A DNA stretch of 64,000 bases, from positions 1,612,001 through 1,676,000 of the forward strand of contig JBHGNT010000007.1 in assembly GCA_043228905.1 (NCBI GenBank). Reading direction: 5' to 3'. The position numbers and the translations under genes were made by a program. Shown here piece by piece: positions 44,240-54,801 of the stretch; positions within the stretch are counted from its first letter, which is position 1; every line of letters begins with the position of its first letter. This stretch comes from Azolla caroliniana. Taxonomy: Eukaryota > Polypodiophyta. The notes below the pieces were generated by a model. That model made no database searches and was not told where the DNA came from. It saw only the letters and a program-made list of their open reading frames with translations.

Positions 44240-45532
44240 TGAAGAGGAGTTATTGTTTGTCAGCGAATAGAGTTGTGTAAACCTCGCCAGTGATGAATCA
44301 ACTTGGGTTTCTTCTCATCATATACAACCAGTGACTACGGCTATGTGATGATGGGGAATGATGATGCATGCAAGATTGTGGGAATTGGAAATGTATGCTT
44401 GCTGACATGTATAGGTTGCAAAATGTTACTTAACTTAGACGTATGCCATGTTCTGGATATTAGGTTGAATCTAATATCGGATGGACGACTAGATGACGAA
44501 GGTCACTGTGGTAACTTTTAGAATGGAATTTGGAAATTCTGCAAAGGGAACTTGATAGTGACTCGTGCTCAAAAGAAAAATACATTATATTTGATGCATA
44601 CTCGATTGTGCCGAAACGAGATCAATATGGCAGTTGACATTGTCGAGGAGTTGTGGCACAAGAGGCTGGGTCACATGAGTCAAAAGGGGGATGCAAATAC
44701 TTGTGAAAAAGAACTCCTGCCGGAGGTAAAAAAACGTGCATATGGAGAAATGTATTGACTGCCTGCCTAGCAAGCAGAACAGGGCTTCCTTTCATCCTAG
44801 GCCTCCGATGAGGAGGAAAGATGGCATGGAACTAGTACACACCAATGTATGCTATGTAGATGCAAAATCACTTGTTGGTGCACAATACTTTGTTACATTC
44901 ATTGATGACTTCAACCAAAAAATGTGGGCTTTCGTGTTGAAGACAAAGGGCTAGGTGTCTACCTTCAAAGAGTTCCAAGCAAGAGCTGAAGTGAAATCTG
45001 ATGAAAGCTAATGGTCATCCAGATAGACAATTGCGGAGAGTATTGAGGGCAATTTGAGGAGTATTACCAAAGACAAGGAATAAGGATTGAATATATAGTA
45101 CCGACAACTCCGGAGCTAAATGGAATGGCCGAGAGAATGAACCGAATGATCATGGAAAAGGTCAGAAGTGTGATATCATATAGCAAGGTATCAAATATCT
45201 ATTGGGTTGAGGCGTTGGCGACGACCGTTTACATTATAAATAGGTCTCCCTCATTGCCATTAGATGGTGATGTCTCACAAAGGGTGTGGACCAGAAAAGA
45301 TGTGCCATACTGGCATCTGAGGGTGTTCGGATGTTTGGCATATGTGCATGTGGCAAAGGACCAAAGATTGAAATTGGACAACAAAAGCCAACCATGTATT
45401 TTCTTGGGTTACGATGAAGATGAATCTGGCTATAAACTATGGGACCTGATAGACAAGAAGGTCATCAAAAGCCGGGACATAGTCTTCATGGAGGATAAGA
45501 CCATTGTTGACTGGGAAATAGTGAGACCATGA
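44240..45532 (+). pseudogene. Copia protease end, GAG-pre-integrase and integrase
   Basis: A protease-end region (DYGYVMMGNDDACKIVGIGN) leads into ELWHKRLGHMSQKG and CIDCLPSKQNRASF, the HHCC zinc finger. The core has LVHTNVCYVDAK, where the first catalytic Asp is Asn, then IDNCGEY with the second Asp, and ELNGMAERMNR with the Glu. The tail YWHLRVFGCLAYVHVAKDQR and CIFLGYDEDESGYKLWD is typical. A TAG at 44519-44521, a frameshift near 44710 and others make it inactive. Confidence 0.85.
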
Positions 45533-46790
45533 TCATCCTTCCATCCGGCCGACAGATGGAGCATTGCGGTCAGTATGAACCTAGAGATAGAGCAGTTGGA
45601 TGTCAAGACTGCATTTCTTCATGGAGATCTAGAGGAAGACATCTACATGTAGCAACTTGAAGGATTTGAAGAGAAGGGAAAAGAAAACCTTGTATGTTGG
45701 CTAAGGAAGAGGTTATATGGGCTGAAACAAACCCCCTTACAATGGTACAAGAAGTTTGAATCCTTCATCATGGACCATAAATTCCACAAGACACAAGCTG
45801 ACCATTGTGGCTTTGTGAAGAAGTATGATGGAGGAGACTTCTTGATCCTCCTGCTGTATGTTGATGATATGCTTGTTGTCGGAAAGGACCTGAAGAAAAT
45901 TGCAAGTCTGAAAAGGGCTTTGAGTAAGTCATTTGCAATGAAAGATATGGGTCCAACAAAGCAAATACTGGGAATGCACATAGTTCGGGACTGGACAAAG
46001 AATATGTTGTGGCTGTGACAAGAGAAATTACATGACAAAGGTGCTCCAGAGATTGAACATGCAGAAAGCCAAGCCAGTCGGCTCTAAATTGTTGACAAAC
46101 AACAAACTGAATGCCAGCCAATGTCCTAAGTCAGAAAGAGATAAAGCTGAGACGAGAAAGATTCCATATGCCTCAGTCGTCGGAAGCCTAATGTATGTCG
46201 GGTATCTACCAAGCTGAACATTGCGTATGACAATCAACCGGTACATGAGAAATCCCGGAAAGGAGCATTAGGTTGCAGTGAAGTGGGTGCTCAAATACCT
46301 AAAAGGAACCTCGAGTGTATCCCTTAGATATGGCTCAGGTAAACCTGTACCCGAAGGGTTTACAAACTCTGACATGTCGGCTGATGTTGATGCCAATAGA
46401 TCCACATTAGGGTATACGATGACTTATGTAGGGGGAGCCGTCTCCTAGTGATCGAGGTTGAAGAAGGTTGTGGCTCTCTCGACCATAGAAGCTGAGTACA
46501 TGGCTATCGTAGAAGCCAACAAGGAAGTTATATGGATGAGAGATTTCATGAGTGAGTTAGGAATGAAGTAGGATCAATTCCTACTACACTACGACAATCA
46601 GAGTGCCATCCATCTTGCAAAGAATGATGCCTATCACTCTTGAACAAAACATATCCAAAGGATATATCATTGGTTATGAGAGAGAGTAGAAGAAAAGGAA
46701 TTCTCTCTTATGAAGATCCATACAAATGATAATGGATCGGACATGTTGACGAAGGCATTGACTATGGACAAGTTGAATGTGTGTTAACTG
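45533..46790 (+). pseudogene. Copia reverse transcriptase-RNase H
   Basis: LDVKTAFLHGDLEEDIYM, a TAG, QWYKKFESFIMDHKF and ILLLYVDDMLVVGKDLKKI (YVDD box) form the RT. RNase H follows with IPYASVVGSLMYVGY, YLKGTSSVSLRYG and STIEAEYMAIVEA. Several stops are present. The frame ends before the purine tract. Confidence 0.87.
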
Positions 46791-46836
46791 AAGGTCAGTT
46801 TGGTAAACTTTCTCATACATGAGTAAAGGGGGAGTT

Positions 46837-46998
46837 TGTTGTGTAGAAGAGGTCCCTCCTGATTGGAGGAGAACCTATCCGGCTAGGAACCGGATGTATG
46901 TCGATTAGTCTGCCTGTGAGCCGGACAAGTATGAGAGTTGGCTCAGTTAGGAGCCAACTTGGACGATCCGACTAAAGCCAACTCATGGCTATATTTGT

Positions 46999-47047
<49 letters not shown>

Positions 47048-47105
47048 GAGAGAGAGAGCTAGGGCAACGTTGTGATGTAGATGAGAGTTGTATAAATTGA
47101 GTGTA
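46837..47105 (+). mobile_element. First part of the Copia 3' LTR
   Basis: It starts TGTTGTGTAG after the purine tract. It contains CCGG-rich motifs and (CA)22 at 46999-47043 followed by AG units. It is cut by a LINE 3' end and resumes at about 47335. Confidence 0.7.
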
Positions 47106-47300
47106 GAATTAGAATTAGAACTTTTATCGTCCATAAAGAGGCCAATTGTGACCTATGGGACCAGAGTATACATGTTTTCTTGATATATGTCTCCTTCCTA
47201 AGAAGTGATATTCATACGTTGAAGGACAAAGTCTCTATGTGTTAGTATTAAAGCATACACATATGTGCTCAACCTTCTAGGTGGTGTCTTAAGTATGGCA
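47106..47300 (-). mobile_element. LINE 3' end inserted in the Copia LTR
   Basis: The minus strand reads ...TTCTTAGGAAGGAGACATA, GGTCCCATAGGTCACAATTG, GCCTCTTTATGGACGATAAA and ends in a repeated TTCTAA tail. The same sequence occurs in plus orientation at 62610-62800. Confidence 0.75.
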
Positions 47301-47500
47301 CTTAAGTTATCACTCTCTGAAGGTTGTCTCTTTGAGCATTATACATACTATGATATAGTGATTCCCATGGTTTTCCCCATTTAAGGTTTCCACGATAAAA
47401 CTTTGTGTCTCTGTCTTTTTTTTAATTTCGTGCTTCATTGTTATTTCCATCTTTGCTTGCTAGCCGGCTGTGGCCGGCTCCATATTCTCATCAGTTCTTG

Positions 47501-47884
47501 AGTTGGGTTGCTTCTAGCCTTCCTAGTGCCAAATCCAAGCCTTCTCTCCTTCTTTCAAGTTGTCTTATCTTTGTTGTCACAAGTTGTTCTCAGCTCATCT
47601 TATTCTCCCACAACATCACTCCTATGACGCAATCAACTCCTCGATGGACGGCACTGACTACATGAGTTTGGTTTGCATGAACCTTGTCACCAAATTGTGG
47701 GTGGTTTTATTAGACCACGAGACATAAAGCAATAACCAGGGCCAATCTCTAACTCGTCCTTTCTAGGCTCTAACAATAGCTTTTAGTACAAGCCTATGCC
47801 CACACTCTATCTTCAAGTTGGCATTTGGGTTATAAGCAGTTGAGGAGAGTTGTACTCCTAGTCATTCAAAGATCTCTGTAGCTT
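47501..47884. other. Anonymous DNA
   Basis: Nothing is recognised beyond possible residual Copia LTR. Confidence 0.35.
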
Positions 47885-49896
47885 CATGACCATTCAACTT
47901 TCCTTGTTGGTCATTATCTTCCCCACGGAACTGAATCGGTAGATGATGTCTTTGAGCAAGAACTTACACACTGTCGCCATCTTTTTGTCCTCAAGGCTCT
48001 TTCTTCTACCTGGTTTGTGAGGTAGACTTCTCTTGCTAACACAAAGTACTTCCTTTGACCCACTCCCATCAGCATGGATACCAAGTCCACGTTCCATTTG
48101 AAGTGTATAGTAAATGGGTAGTTTTAGTGCAACTCATCTCTATGTCATACGATCTAATGTATTTGGCAGCTTTCACATGTCCCCACAAAATGGATGATAT
48201 TCTTGCATATTCTTGGCCAACAATACTTATCCTTTACCTTCTTGAAAGCTTCCCATGTTCCTCTATGGCCTACCCAAGAACCCTCTGGAATTCAAACACC
48301 AACATTGTTTGATACTCCTTTTTCGAATCACTGGCAGTGGTGTCCCTACCCTTTTCTTTGGGTGTTTCCTCTTTGTAAGAATTACTTTTGTGCTTTCTTG
48401 TGGATTCATTGTGTTTCCTCCTTCGTCCACAAAGTGTCTCTCATCATTGAGCTCAAGAACCTACCTATGTGTAGTCACTTCCCTTTCTATTTTCTTTCGT
48501 TGAAGGTGTTGAGCACTAGCACACATCATCCTTCCGTAGATGATTGGGCCATTTTAAGGAATTCGAGAGTGACATATTCATCTTCTTGAAGCCATGTCAC
48601 ATTCATCTTCATACCTCGTCGTTGTTAGCATGTCTTCCATGACATTGTTCTTTCCCAATATATGGAGGATTTCTAGGTTCATTGATTTGATGTATCTAAT
48701 CCACCTTAGTATGACTAAGTTTGGTGTTGCACACTTGATATCATCTCTAGGATTGGAAGGCAATCTGTGTCTATCATGATCTCTATCCCAATGAGGTAGT
48801 CTTTATCTACCTTCACCACAAAAACTATGCCACAAAGTTCCCTTTTCATTTAGGCATATCCTCATTGTCACTCACTGAGCACCTTTGCTCCGAATTTGAT
48901 GGTGTTACGACCACTATCTTCTCCCTCTTGGTTGATGACCCATTTGATCGCATCTGGACTCGTATCTACAGTCACGTAGATGGACATCCCTTCCTTGTAT
49001 ATGGCTTTTCTTAAAGTTGGTTTCGCTACCAACATTCCTTTCATCCTCTTCATCGCCTATGTGTGCTCGTCTCCCCATTTGAATTTCCTCCCTTTATTGA
49101 GTAAGCGTACAAGGGCTCAACTATGTGAGCGTAGTGGGAAATCCAAATGTGACAGAATGTAGATGCACCAAGAAATCACCTCATTTCCTTCTGCGATTTC
49201 CATTCTTCCTTCATTTCCCTGATTTATTTTGTCTATATGCCCCACACAAGTATGCTACCACAAGAATCTTTGATTAACTGAATGTCGACTTCTAAGATGA
49301 GAATGTTAGAAGTCTGTCTTGCAGTTGGCAACATGATCTGCCACGAAATGCTTGCACCCATCCTCATCCAAGGTATCTCTTTATCTGCTTTTTAATCTCC
49401 CTTTATTGGGATGTCATCAAGGAATGACATGGTGATGTTTGGGATGCAATCTTTCAATACCTTGTTCATTGCATTCACCATGTGGGCAACAGAGTTTGTG
49501 GCACCTTGTGGCAAGGTACACATGGGCACTAGGTTGATAGGGATTTGCATTGTCATGGTATCCCTGTTCTCCACGACTAGTTGGAATTAGTCATACCTTG
49601 AGTATAGGTTTCCAATTTAATATATTGACCGTCCGGAGAAAGCCTCGGCGAATTTATCGACACTTGGTTTGACTCCTGCATTACGAATTGTCACCTTATT
49701 GACAGGTTGCAAGTCCTAAATAAGGCTCAAGCTCTCATTATTCTTCAACATAGGTTCGAGGATTCTCATGTTGATTTTTTCTTTGATAATCTCAATGAGC
49801 TTAGGGATGTGAGCTCTTAACACTGGGATGGACTTGGTATCTCAGGGTATAGTGGTGCTGTGAATATCACAGCTAGTTCTATGATCATAGGTGTCA

Positions 49897-50347
49897 TGTC
49901 ACGGACACACCAACCGCGGATTCGGACGAAGCACGGATGATGGGGCTAAGACCCTAGAACTTAAGAAGATGGGAACGACACAAGAGCATGAAGATAGAGA
50001 TGAAGAACGAGATAAGATAGAATGGAACAAGAATACTAGATTGATGTGTCAATGACTAGTGTTGAATCCCTTGAAAGGGATCAAGGAGGTTACAAATATT
50101 CATACAAGTTCTGAGATTGAATATCTCTAGAATATACTGATCTAGAATATACCATACAATAACTCTAGAATATACTAACGACTAGAATCAGAACTATACG
50201 CCAGACTATTGAATACTACAGCATTATACAAATGTATGATCATGTCAAAATGGTTGAGCATGACATCTTGTTGATGTGCGGTTGCAGGTTCAATCCTCAC
50301 CAACTATGTATTTGATGTCCGAGTCCGCGGTTGGTGTGTTCATGACA
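49897..50347 (-). mobile_element. LTR-like insert with 31-base inverted ends
   Basis: The left end starts TGTCACGGACACACC and the right end finishes GGTGTGTTCATGACA. The 31-base ends are inverted complements apart from about four mismatches and contain CCAACCGCGGA. Inside are AGATAGAATGGAAC-type purines, TCTAGAATATAC motifs as in 13203-13642, and a tRNA-like module at 50249-50304. Confidence 0.65.
50249..50304 (+). other. tRNA-like segment in the LTR-like insert
   Basis: TGGTTGAGCATGAC fits an A box and GGTTCAATCCTCACC (B box core 50287-50296) a T arm. A second copy is at 50487-50541. Confidence 0.5.
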
Positions 50348-50348
50348 G

Positions 50349-50573
50349 TTTGAATCCCTTGAAAGGAACCAAGGAGGTTACAAGTATTTATACAAGTTCC
50401 GCGATTGAATATCTCTAGAATAATATACTAACGACTAGAATATTTTGATTCTGAAATATACTATACAAATGTATACTCATGTCAAAATGGTTGAGCATGA
50501 CATCTTGTTGTTGTTAGGTTGTAGGTTCAATCCTCACCAACTATGTATTTGATGTCATTGTGTCGTGACAGTA
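50349..50573 (-). repeat. Partial direct copy of the LTR-like insert
   Basis: It repeats about 225 bases of 50085-50315 (TTTGAATCCCTTGAAAGG onwards) and ends in a different terminus, GTGTCGTGACA. A deletion shortens its middle. Confidence 0.75.
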
Positions 50574-51010
50574 GGGTTCACACACCCTATCTTGTCTGGT
50601 TAAAACGTGAAAGCTCTTCCGTGGCTTTCGAGTAACTTCTAAACTTTGACTCCTCTGTGGGAAATAGGAAGCCACCTCCACTGATTCTGAGAATCCATCT
50701 TGTTTTGTTGGTGAACTATTGTCCTATGTCGTAGGGGGTCTCGTAAGAGAGGATCAGCTGCTACTCCCTTTATCCTTTTGCCAATTGTCGTCTGGCAAGG
50801 GATCAACCACTGGCTTCACCTTCTTGTCCACGATCTTGTACTTTGTGTGTACTTCAATTGTCCTCTCTTCTTCAATCATCCACCCAAGCACTTTTATAGT
50901 TGTATATATGTAAACTAAGTTGACCGGGATTACCTTGTGCTCAATAAGGCTTAAGGTGACTGCACTATTCATCTCCCCAAAGGCCCAATGTAATATTCCA
51001 ATTTTCACAT

Positions 51011-53242
51011 TTCCGCATAACTAGCCACCTCATCCTTAGTGCCTATAGTAATATACCCTCGATGATCACATACTTCATAGCATCACTTGAGAGCTCCAAC
51101 AAACCTTTTATTCCCCATCTCTTAAATCATTCGATAATGACAAGCAGCTGGCCAAATGAGAGGATTTTTCTCTTATTAGTTTTTTGAACCTTGTACCCAA
51201 TGCTCAAAGGTTATTTTGACAATCTATGATCAAGCATATTATTGACTTTTGTGGTATACTTGTATAGTCTATGTTGTGATGAACAACTTTCCTTATTTTC
51301 TTTTATGTATATGAAACTCAACAAACGCTCACTCACACACACACACACAACATACAACAATATTTTTGCCAGGCAATTTGTAATATGTTAGAAGTTCTAC
51401 AAGCCTAATATTCATCATCAAACACAAAGATATGTACAGGTTTTGGTGTACATACAATTTCTTTTATTCTATGTTGTAAGCCTCTAGGCAGATAACTTCA
51501 ACTTGTAATTTTCAAACGCTTTTAATACTATTGAAGAAAATCTTTCAAGGAAAAGAAGAAGAAGAAGAAAAGCAACCCTTGATGTTGACTCTTTTACTAA
51601 TGATTTCTCTAGCAATAGGAGCTCATTTGTAGCAAAAAATTAGCATGCAGTTTCCTTAACAAATTTTAGATAATATCTTTGAGAATTTTTGTGTAAATCA
51701 TATTAGGTGTAAATTCTATACTTGTTGGAGAGATTGCTATTTTGGTATAACCTATGTTCCCAATGGCAACAAAGTCCTTACATTCTAAATACCATTGTAT
51801 GACATCCGTGCTATTAGTCGGATGGCAACCATTTAATAACCTTAGCTATCCTAGGTTTGGGATGATGTCACTTAAGTATTTAATCAGTTGGGTGATTTTA
51901 ACTTGGAGCCAATCCTTCCTCTTCATCAAGTCATTCCAAATCCACAAGGAATATACTTGTCTTGGTCATTTATGAATTTCATTGATTGAGACATGGTTTT
52001 CCTACTCTCTTGATCCCTTTCTCTTTTGTCATTGTTCTCATTCAAGCTCGGTGTCTCCATTGGAATGATTCACACTCTATCCCACTTGATATAGTTGAAT
52101 ATGCTTGTCTTGGTCATTTATCTTTCATTGGTTGAGCCATTGTATTCCCATTCTCTTGATCCCTTCCTCTTTTGTCATTGTTAGCACTCAACCCTTGTGT
52201 CTCCATTTGGATGGTTAGCACTCTATCTCACTTTGTAGTGTTGATGGATCGCTCGAGACTTTGTTAACACTTCATAGTTGGTATTAAATCGTATTTCCTC
52301 CATTAGTATGGTCATCACACAATACCACTTCATATAACTATAGAAGAATTGCACTAGAAAAGGTAATATTACCCTTTTAGACCTTAACATCTACACCTAG
52401 TTTTAGATTAAACTTTTAGCTTTTTGATCAATGCCTTATGAGTATTCTTTCTATTGATGTAAGCCTTCACGAATTGTCCTATTGATTGCATTTTAATTTC
52501 GTTGAGGTCAACTTTTTGCGTAAGGACTTGATTGATGCATAGGGTGTAGTTACCCTTGTCGGAAATTCTAATGTTGTTTGACATTGTATTGAAGAATTTA
52601 AGTTTAGTGATACATAATTCCATTGGCACCATGACACATTACTCAAAATTGAAAACATTGTAATCCATGTGACACTAAGAGTTAGAATAAAAAAGCGCAT
52701 GCATCCTTCATTGGTGCCACATGTCAAGTGTAGCACTCATCTCTTGTAATAGTTAGCTTGAGATACATTTAGGAGAAGCCATAGGGGAAAAGAAAAAGCA
52801 AGCTTGACCTAGAACTCAAAGCACAAGGGAAATGTATACACAGGGATACTTAGCCATATCTTGTGGAGGGAATGATCTAATCGTAATTATTGAGACACTA
52901 CTTGGGATTCCCATTGGTTTTTTTAAATTTTAAACAAATTATCTATACAATACAATCTACTTCTTAATTGGATTTATTCATTGCCTCTTGTAATTAATGT
53001 ATTCTAAAATCATTTTGGTTTACTCGTATACATTACTTGTCAAACTATCCTTGGTTCTAAATTGCTTAAAATTTTGAGCTTTTTTTGAGCCTACAATTCA
53101 CCCATCTCTCCTAAATTCGACATTTTCTTGGTCAAGAACCCCAATAGTTCCACCGACTCGCTTCATGACAATGCATACTTGATAGGACTTTTGGTGTTCA
53201 AGATCCCAAAATAGAGACAAATAAATATTTAACACGATGAAC
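51011..53242. other. Anonymous AT-rich DNA
   Basis: No gene is recognised. A minus-strand frame at 52408-52632 (NTMSNNIRISDKGNYTLCIN) has some coding texture but no family I can name. A 60-70 base direct repeat (CTTGTCTTGGTCATTTAT, TCTCTTGATCCCTT) is seen at about 51950-52170. Confidence 0.5.
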
Positions 53243-53251
53243 AAAACATCA
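53243..53251. repeat. Left target-site duplication of the LINE
   Basis: AAAACATCA, repeated at 54793-54801 after the LINE tail. Confidence 0.6.
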
Positions 53252-54792
53252 TTATTTTGGAACCCTCAGGTGTGAACAAGTGACGACATGATGTTAGGCC
53301 AGCTTAAGGGCCTAGCATGGGGAAAGCTGGCGCAAACAGGGCTTCACTCTTTAGATGATTGGAGACGCACGATGGCTTTAGGAGGAGTCTAGGAGGTCCT
53401 ATTCCCTTCCCTCAAGGGAGCCATGAAAATGCGGAGATTGCTAGCTGAGGCAAATGATAGGGTTCTAATGGGGGAGGTGAGAGAAGATGCTTGGTTCAGT
53501 CTCTTTGATGAGGCTGGAAGGGTTAAGGCGCTTAAGGGTGTGAGCGGATTGGGAAGAGATAGGATTTTTGGGGAGAGTCAGAGTAGGGGCTCTTGGCACC
53601 CTATTCGCGTGGTGGCACAGGTTGGTAACATCTGGAAGACAGACGCGGATGTTGCTAAGGTGGAACCCCATTGGAAGTTATGGGTATATGGTTGTCGTCC
53701 CCTCGTCGAACTAGAATGGGACCCAGGGGATTTCAGGAGGAACCATGATGGCAGATTTCGCCATTTCTTCGAGTACAACACTAAACTGGGTTGGGCTTTT
53801 CAACTACAGCTAGAAGGCCCCTTACACAATGGTTGGCGTACATTGGGCATCCCTGATGAGGTGCTCATTACCTTTTGGAAAGATCTCTGGCGTCTCCACT
53901 TGCCGGAAAAGATAAAAATATTTTGGTGGCAAATTGGTCATAATGTGGTTCCCGTTGGTGAATGGCTAGGTAAACGTGGTGGCCCGTTAGGCTGCCCACT
54001 TTGTCATTCACCTATTGAGACTCTGAGGCATTGTCTGTGGGATTGCCCTCACGCTCAAAAGGTATGGGGTAGAGTGACTCGCCTCCTTGTGGCATGTGAA
54101 GTGGAAGGAACAACATCGTGGAGTGTTGCGGCATGGCTTGATCACTCTGTTGATTGGTGGACAGATGCCTTCAATGCAGATAGTTGGTGTTATGTATGCA
54201 TGAGGGGAAAAATCGTCAAGATTCAATTTGAGAGAGGCTTGCAGTCCGCATCCCCTAGGTTCCCAGACATTTGGATGTTGATCGCAGGCTTCACCCTGTG
54301 GTATGTATGGAAAGCGCGTTGCCTAAAGGTCTTCCAGGATTTGGTGCGGCCCCCGGAGGAAGTGATCATGGACATATGGTTTGCGCTTATTAGCTTCCTA
54401 CGAGGGCAATTGGACGAGGATTGCAGCCATTCCTCTGACGTGGGTACTGCCCACTTGCGCTTTTGGCAGAAATGGCGGAACACGCCTATGATGACACAAG
54501 GAGGAAGTGGCCCGAGGTGGAACTACCAACCCCCACGCTAGCTGTTTCCGGCTCACTTACCACCCTCCCTTTGTTGTCGACCCCAAGAGTTGTCTCATAC
54601 TAGCCATCACTGCATGGCACTGGTTGTAGGTACTTACACTAAGTAGTCAGTCTGAAAGGCAATGTAACTAGTCTCAATTTCTTCAACTTGATCGGAGGGA
54701 CATTCCCCGATCTATGTTTAAGCCTCCTTGTACAGTCTCTTTGTAATAATCCTACCTAACTAATGGGAAAGTAGCTTCATTTTGGGAAAAAG
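53252..54792 (+). mobile_element. 5'-truncated LINE
   Basis: It contains the ORF2 C-terminus (53423-54541), a 3' UTR ending TAATGGGAAAGTAGCTTCAT and a short A-rich tail. AAAACATCA flanks both sides. The same 3' tail occurs reversed at 27472-27610 and 60204-60497. Confidence 0.85.
53423..54541 (+). CDS. LINE ORF2 C-terminal region with zf-RVT domain (open, 372 aa)
   Basis: An uninterrupted 372-residue frame. Residues about 150-220 hold the reverse-transcriptase zinc-binding domain: FWKDLWRLHLPEKIKIFWWQ, VPVGEWLGKRGGPLGCPLCH, then ETLRHCLWDCPHAQKVWGRV (C-x2-C...H...C). LWYVWKARCLKVFQDL follows near residue 292. The RT and endonuclease are missing because of 5' truncation, so the open frame is a recent relic, not an active gene. 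The Met is internal to the original ORF2. Confidence 0.85.
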   Translation: MKMRRLLAEANDRVLMGEVREDAWFSLFDEAGRVKALKGVSGLGRDRIFGESQSRGSWHPIRVVAQVGNIWKTDADVAKVEPHWKLWVYGCRPLVELEWDPGDFRRNHDGRFRHFFEYNTKLGWAFQLQLEGPLHNGWRTLGIPDEVLITFWKDLWRLHLPEKIKIFWWQIGHNVVPVGEWLGKRGGPLGCPLCHSPIETLRHCLWDCPHAQKVWGRVTRLLVACEVEGTTSWSVAAWLDHSVDWWTDAFNADSWCYVCMRGKIVKIQFERGLQSASPRFPDIWMLIAGFTLWYVWKARCLKVFQDLVRPPEEVIMDIWFALISFLRGQLDEDCSHSSDVGTAHLRFWQKWRNTPMMTQGGSGPRWNYQPPR

Positions 54793-54801
54793 AAAACATC
54801 A

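Larger units (their letters stand above)
44225..47500 (+). mobile_element. Copia-type LTR retrotransposon, 5' truncated
   Basis: Integrase precedes RT and RNase H, the Copia order. Gag and the 5' LTR are missing because the left end abuts a LINE fragment. A purine tract (AAAGGGGGAG, 46825-46834) precedes the 3' LTR, which starts TGTTGTGTAG at 46837. The LTR is interrupted by a LINE 3' end, and its later part (GTTTTCCCCATTTAAGG, TTTCCACG.TAAAACTTTGTG) resumes at about 47335. Confidence 0.85.
47885..51010 (-). pseudogene. Heavily decayed Ty3-type pol, same lineage as the 1-11 kb element
   Basis: Minus-strand islands appear in reverse order along the window: linker TKYKIVDKKVKPVVDPLP (about 50840), RT MCTLPQGATNSVAHMVNAMN and SFLDDIPIKG (about 49400-49530), RNase H VTVDTSPDAIKWVINQE and FGAKVLSE (about 48870-49000), LGKNNVMEDML (about 48610), and an integrase piece VCKFLLKDIIYRFSSVGKI (about 47910-47970). 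Each has a close match in the plus element at 7145-9500. Stops are everywhere. An LTR-like insert sits at 49897-50573. Confidence 0.82.

Noticed and set aside
52408-52736. Possible small host gene on the minus strand
   Set aside because: Some coding texture but overlapping alternative frames, no domain I know and no clear gene structure. Left as anonymous DNA.
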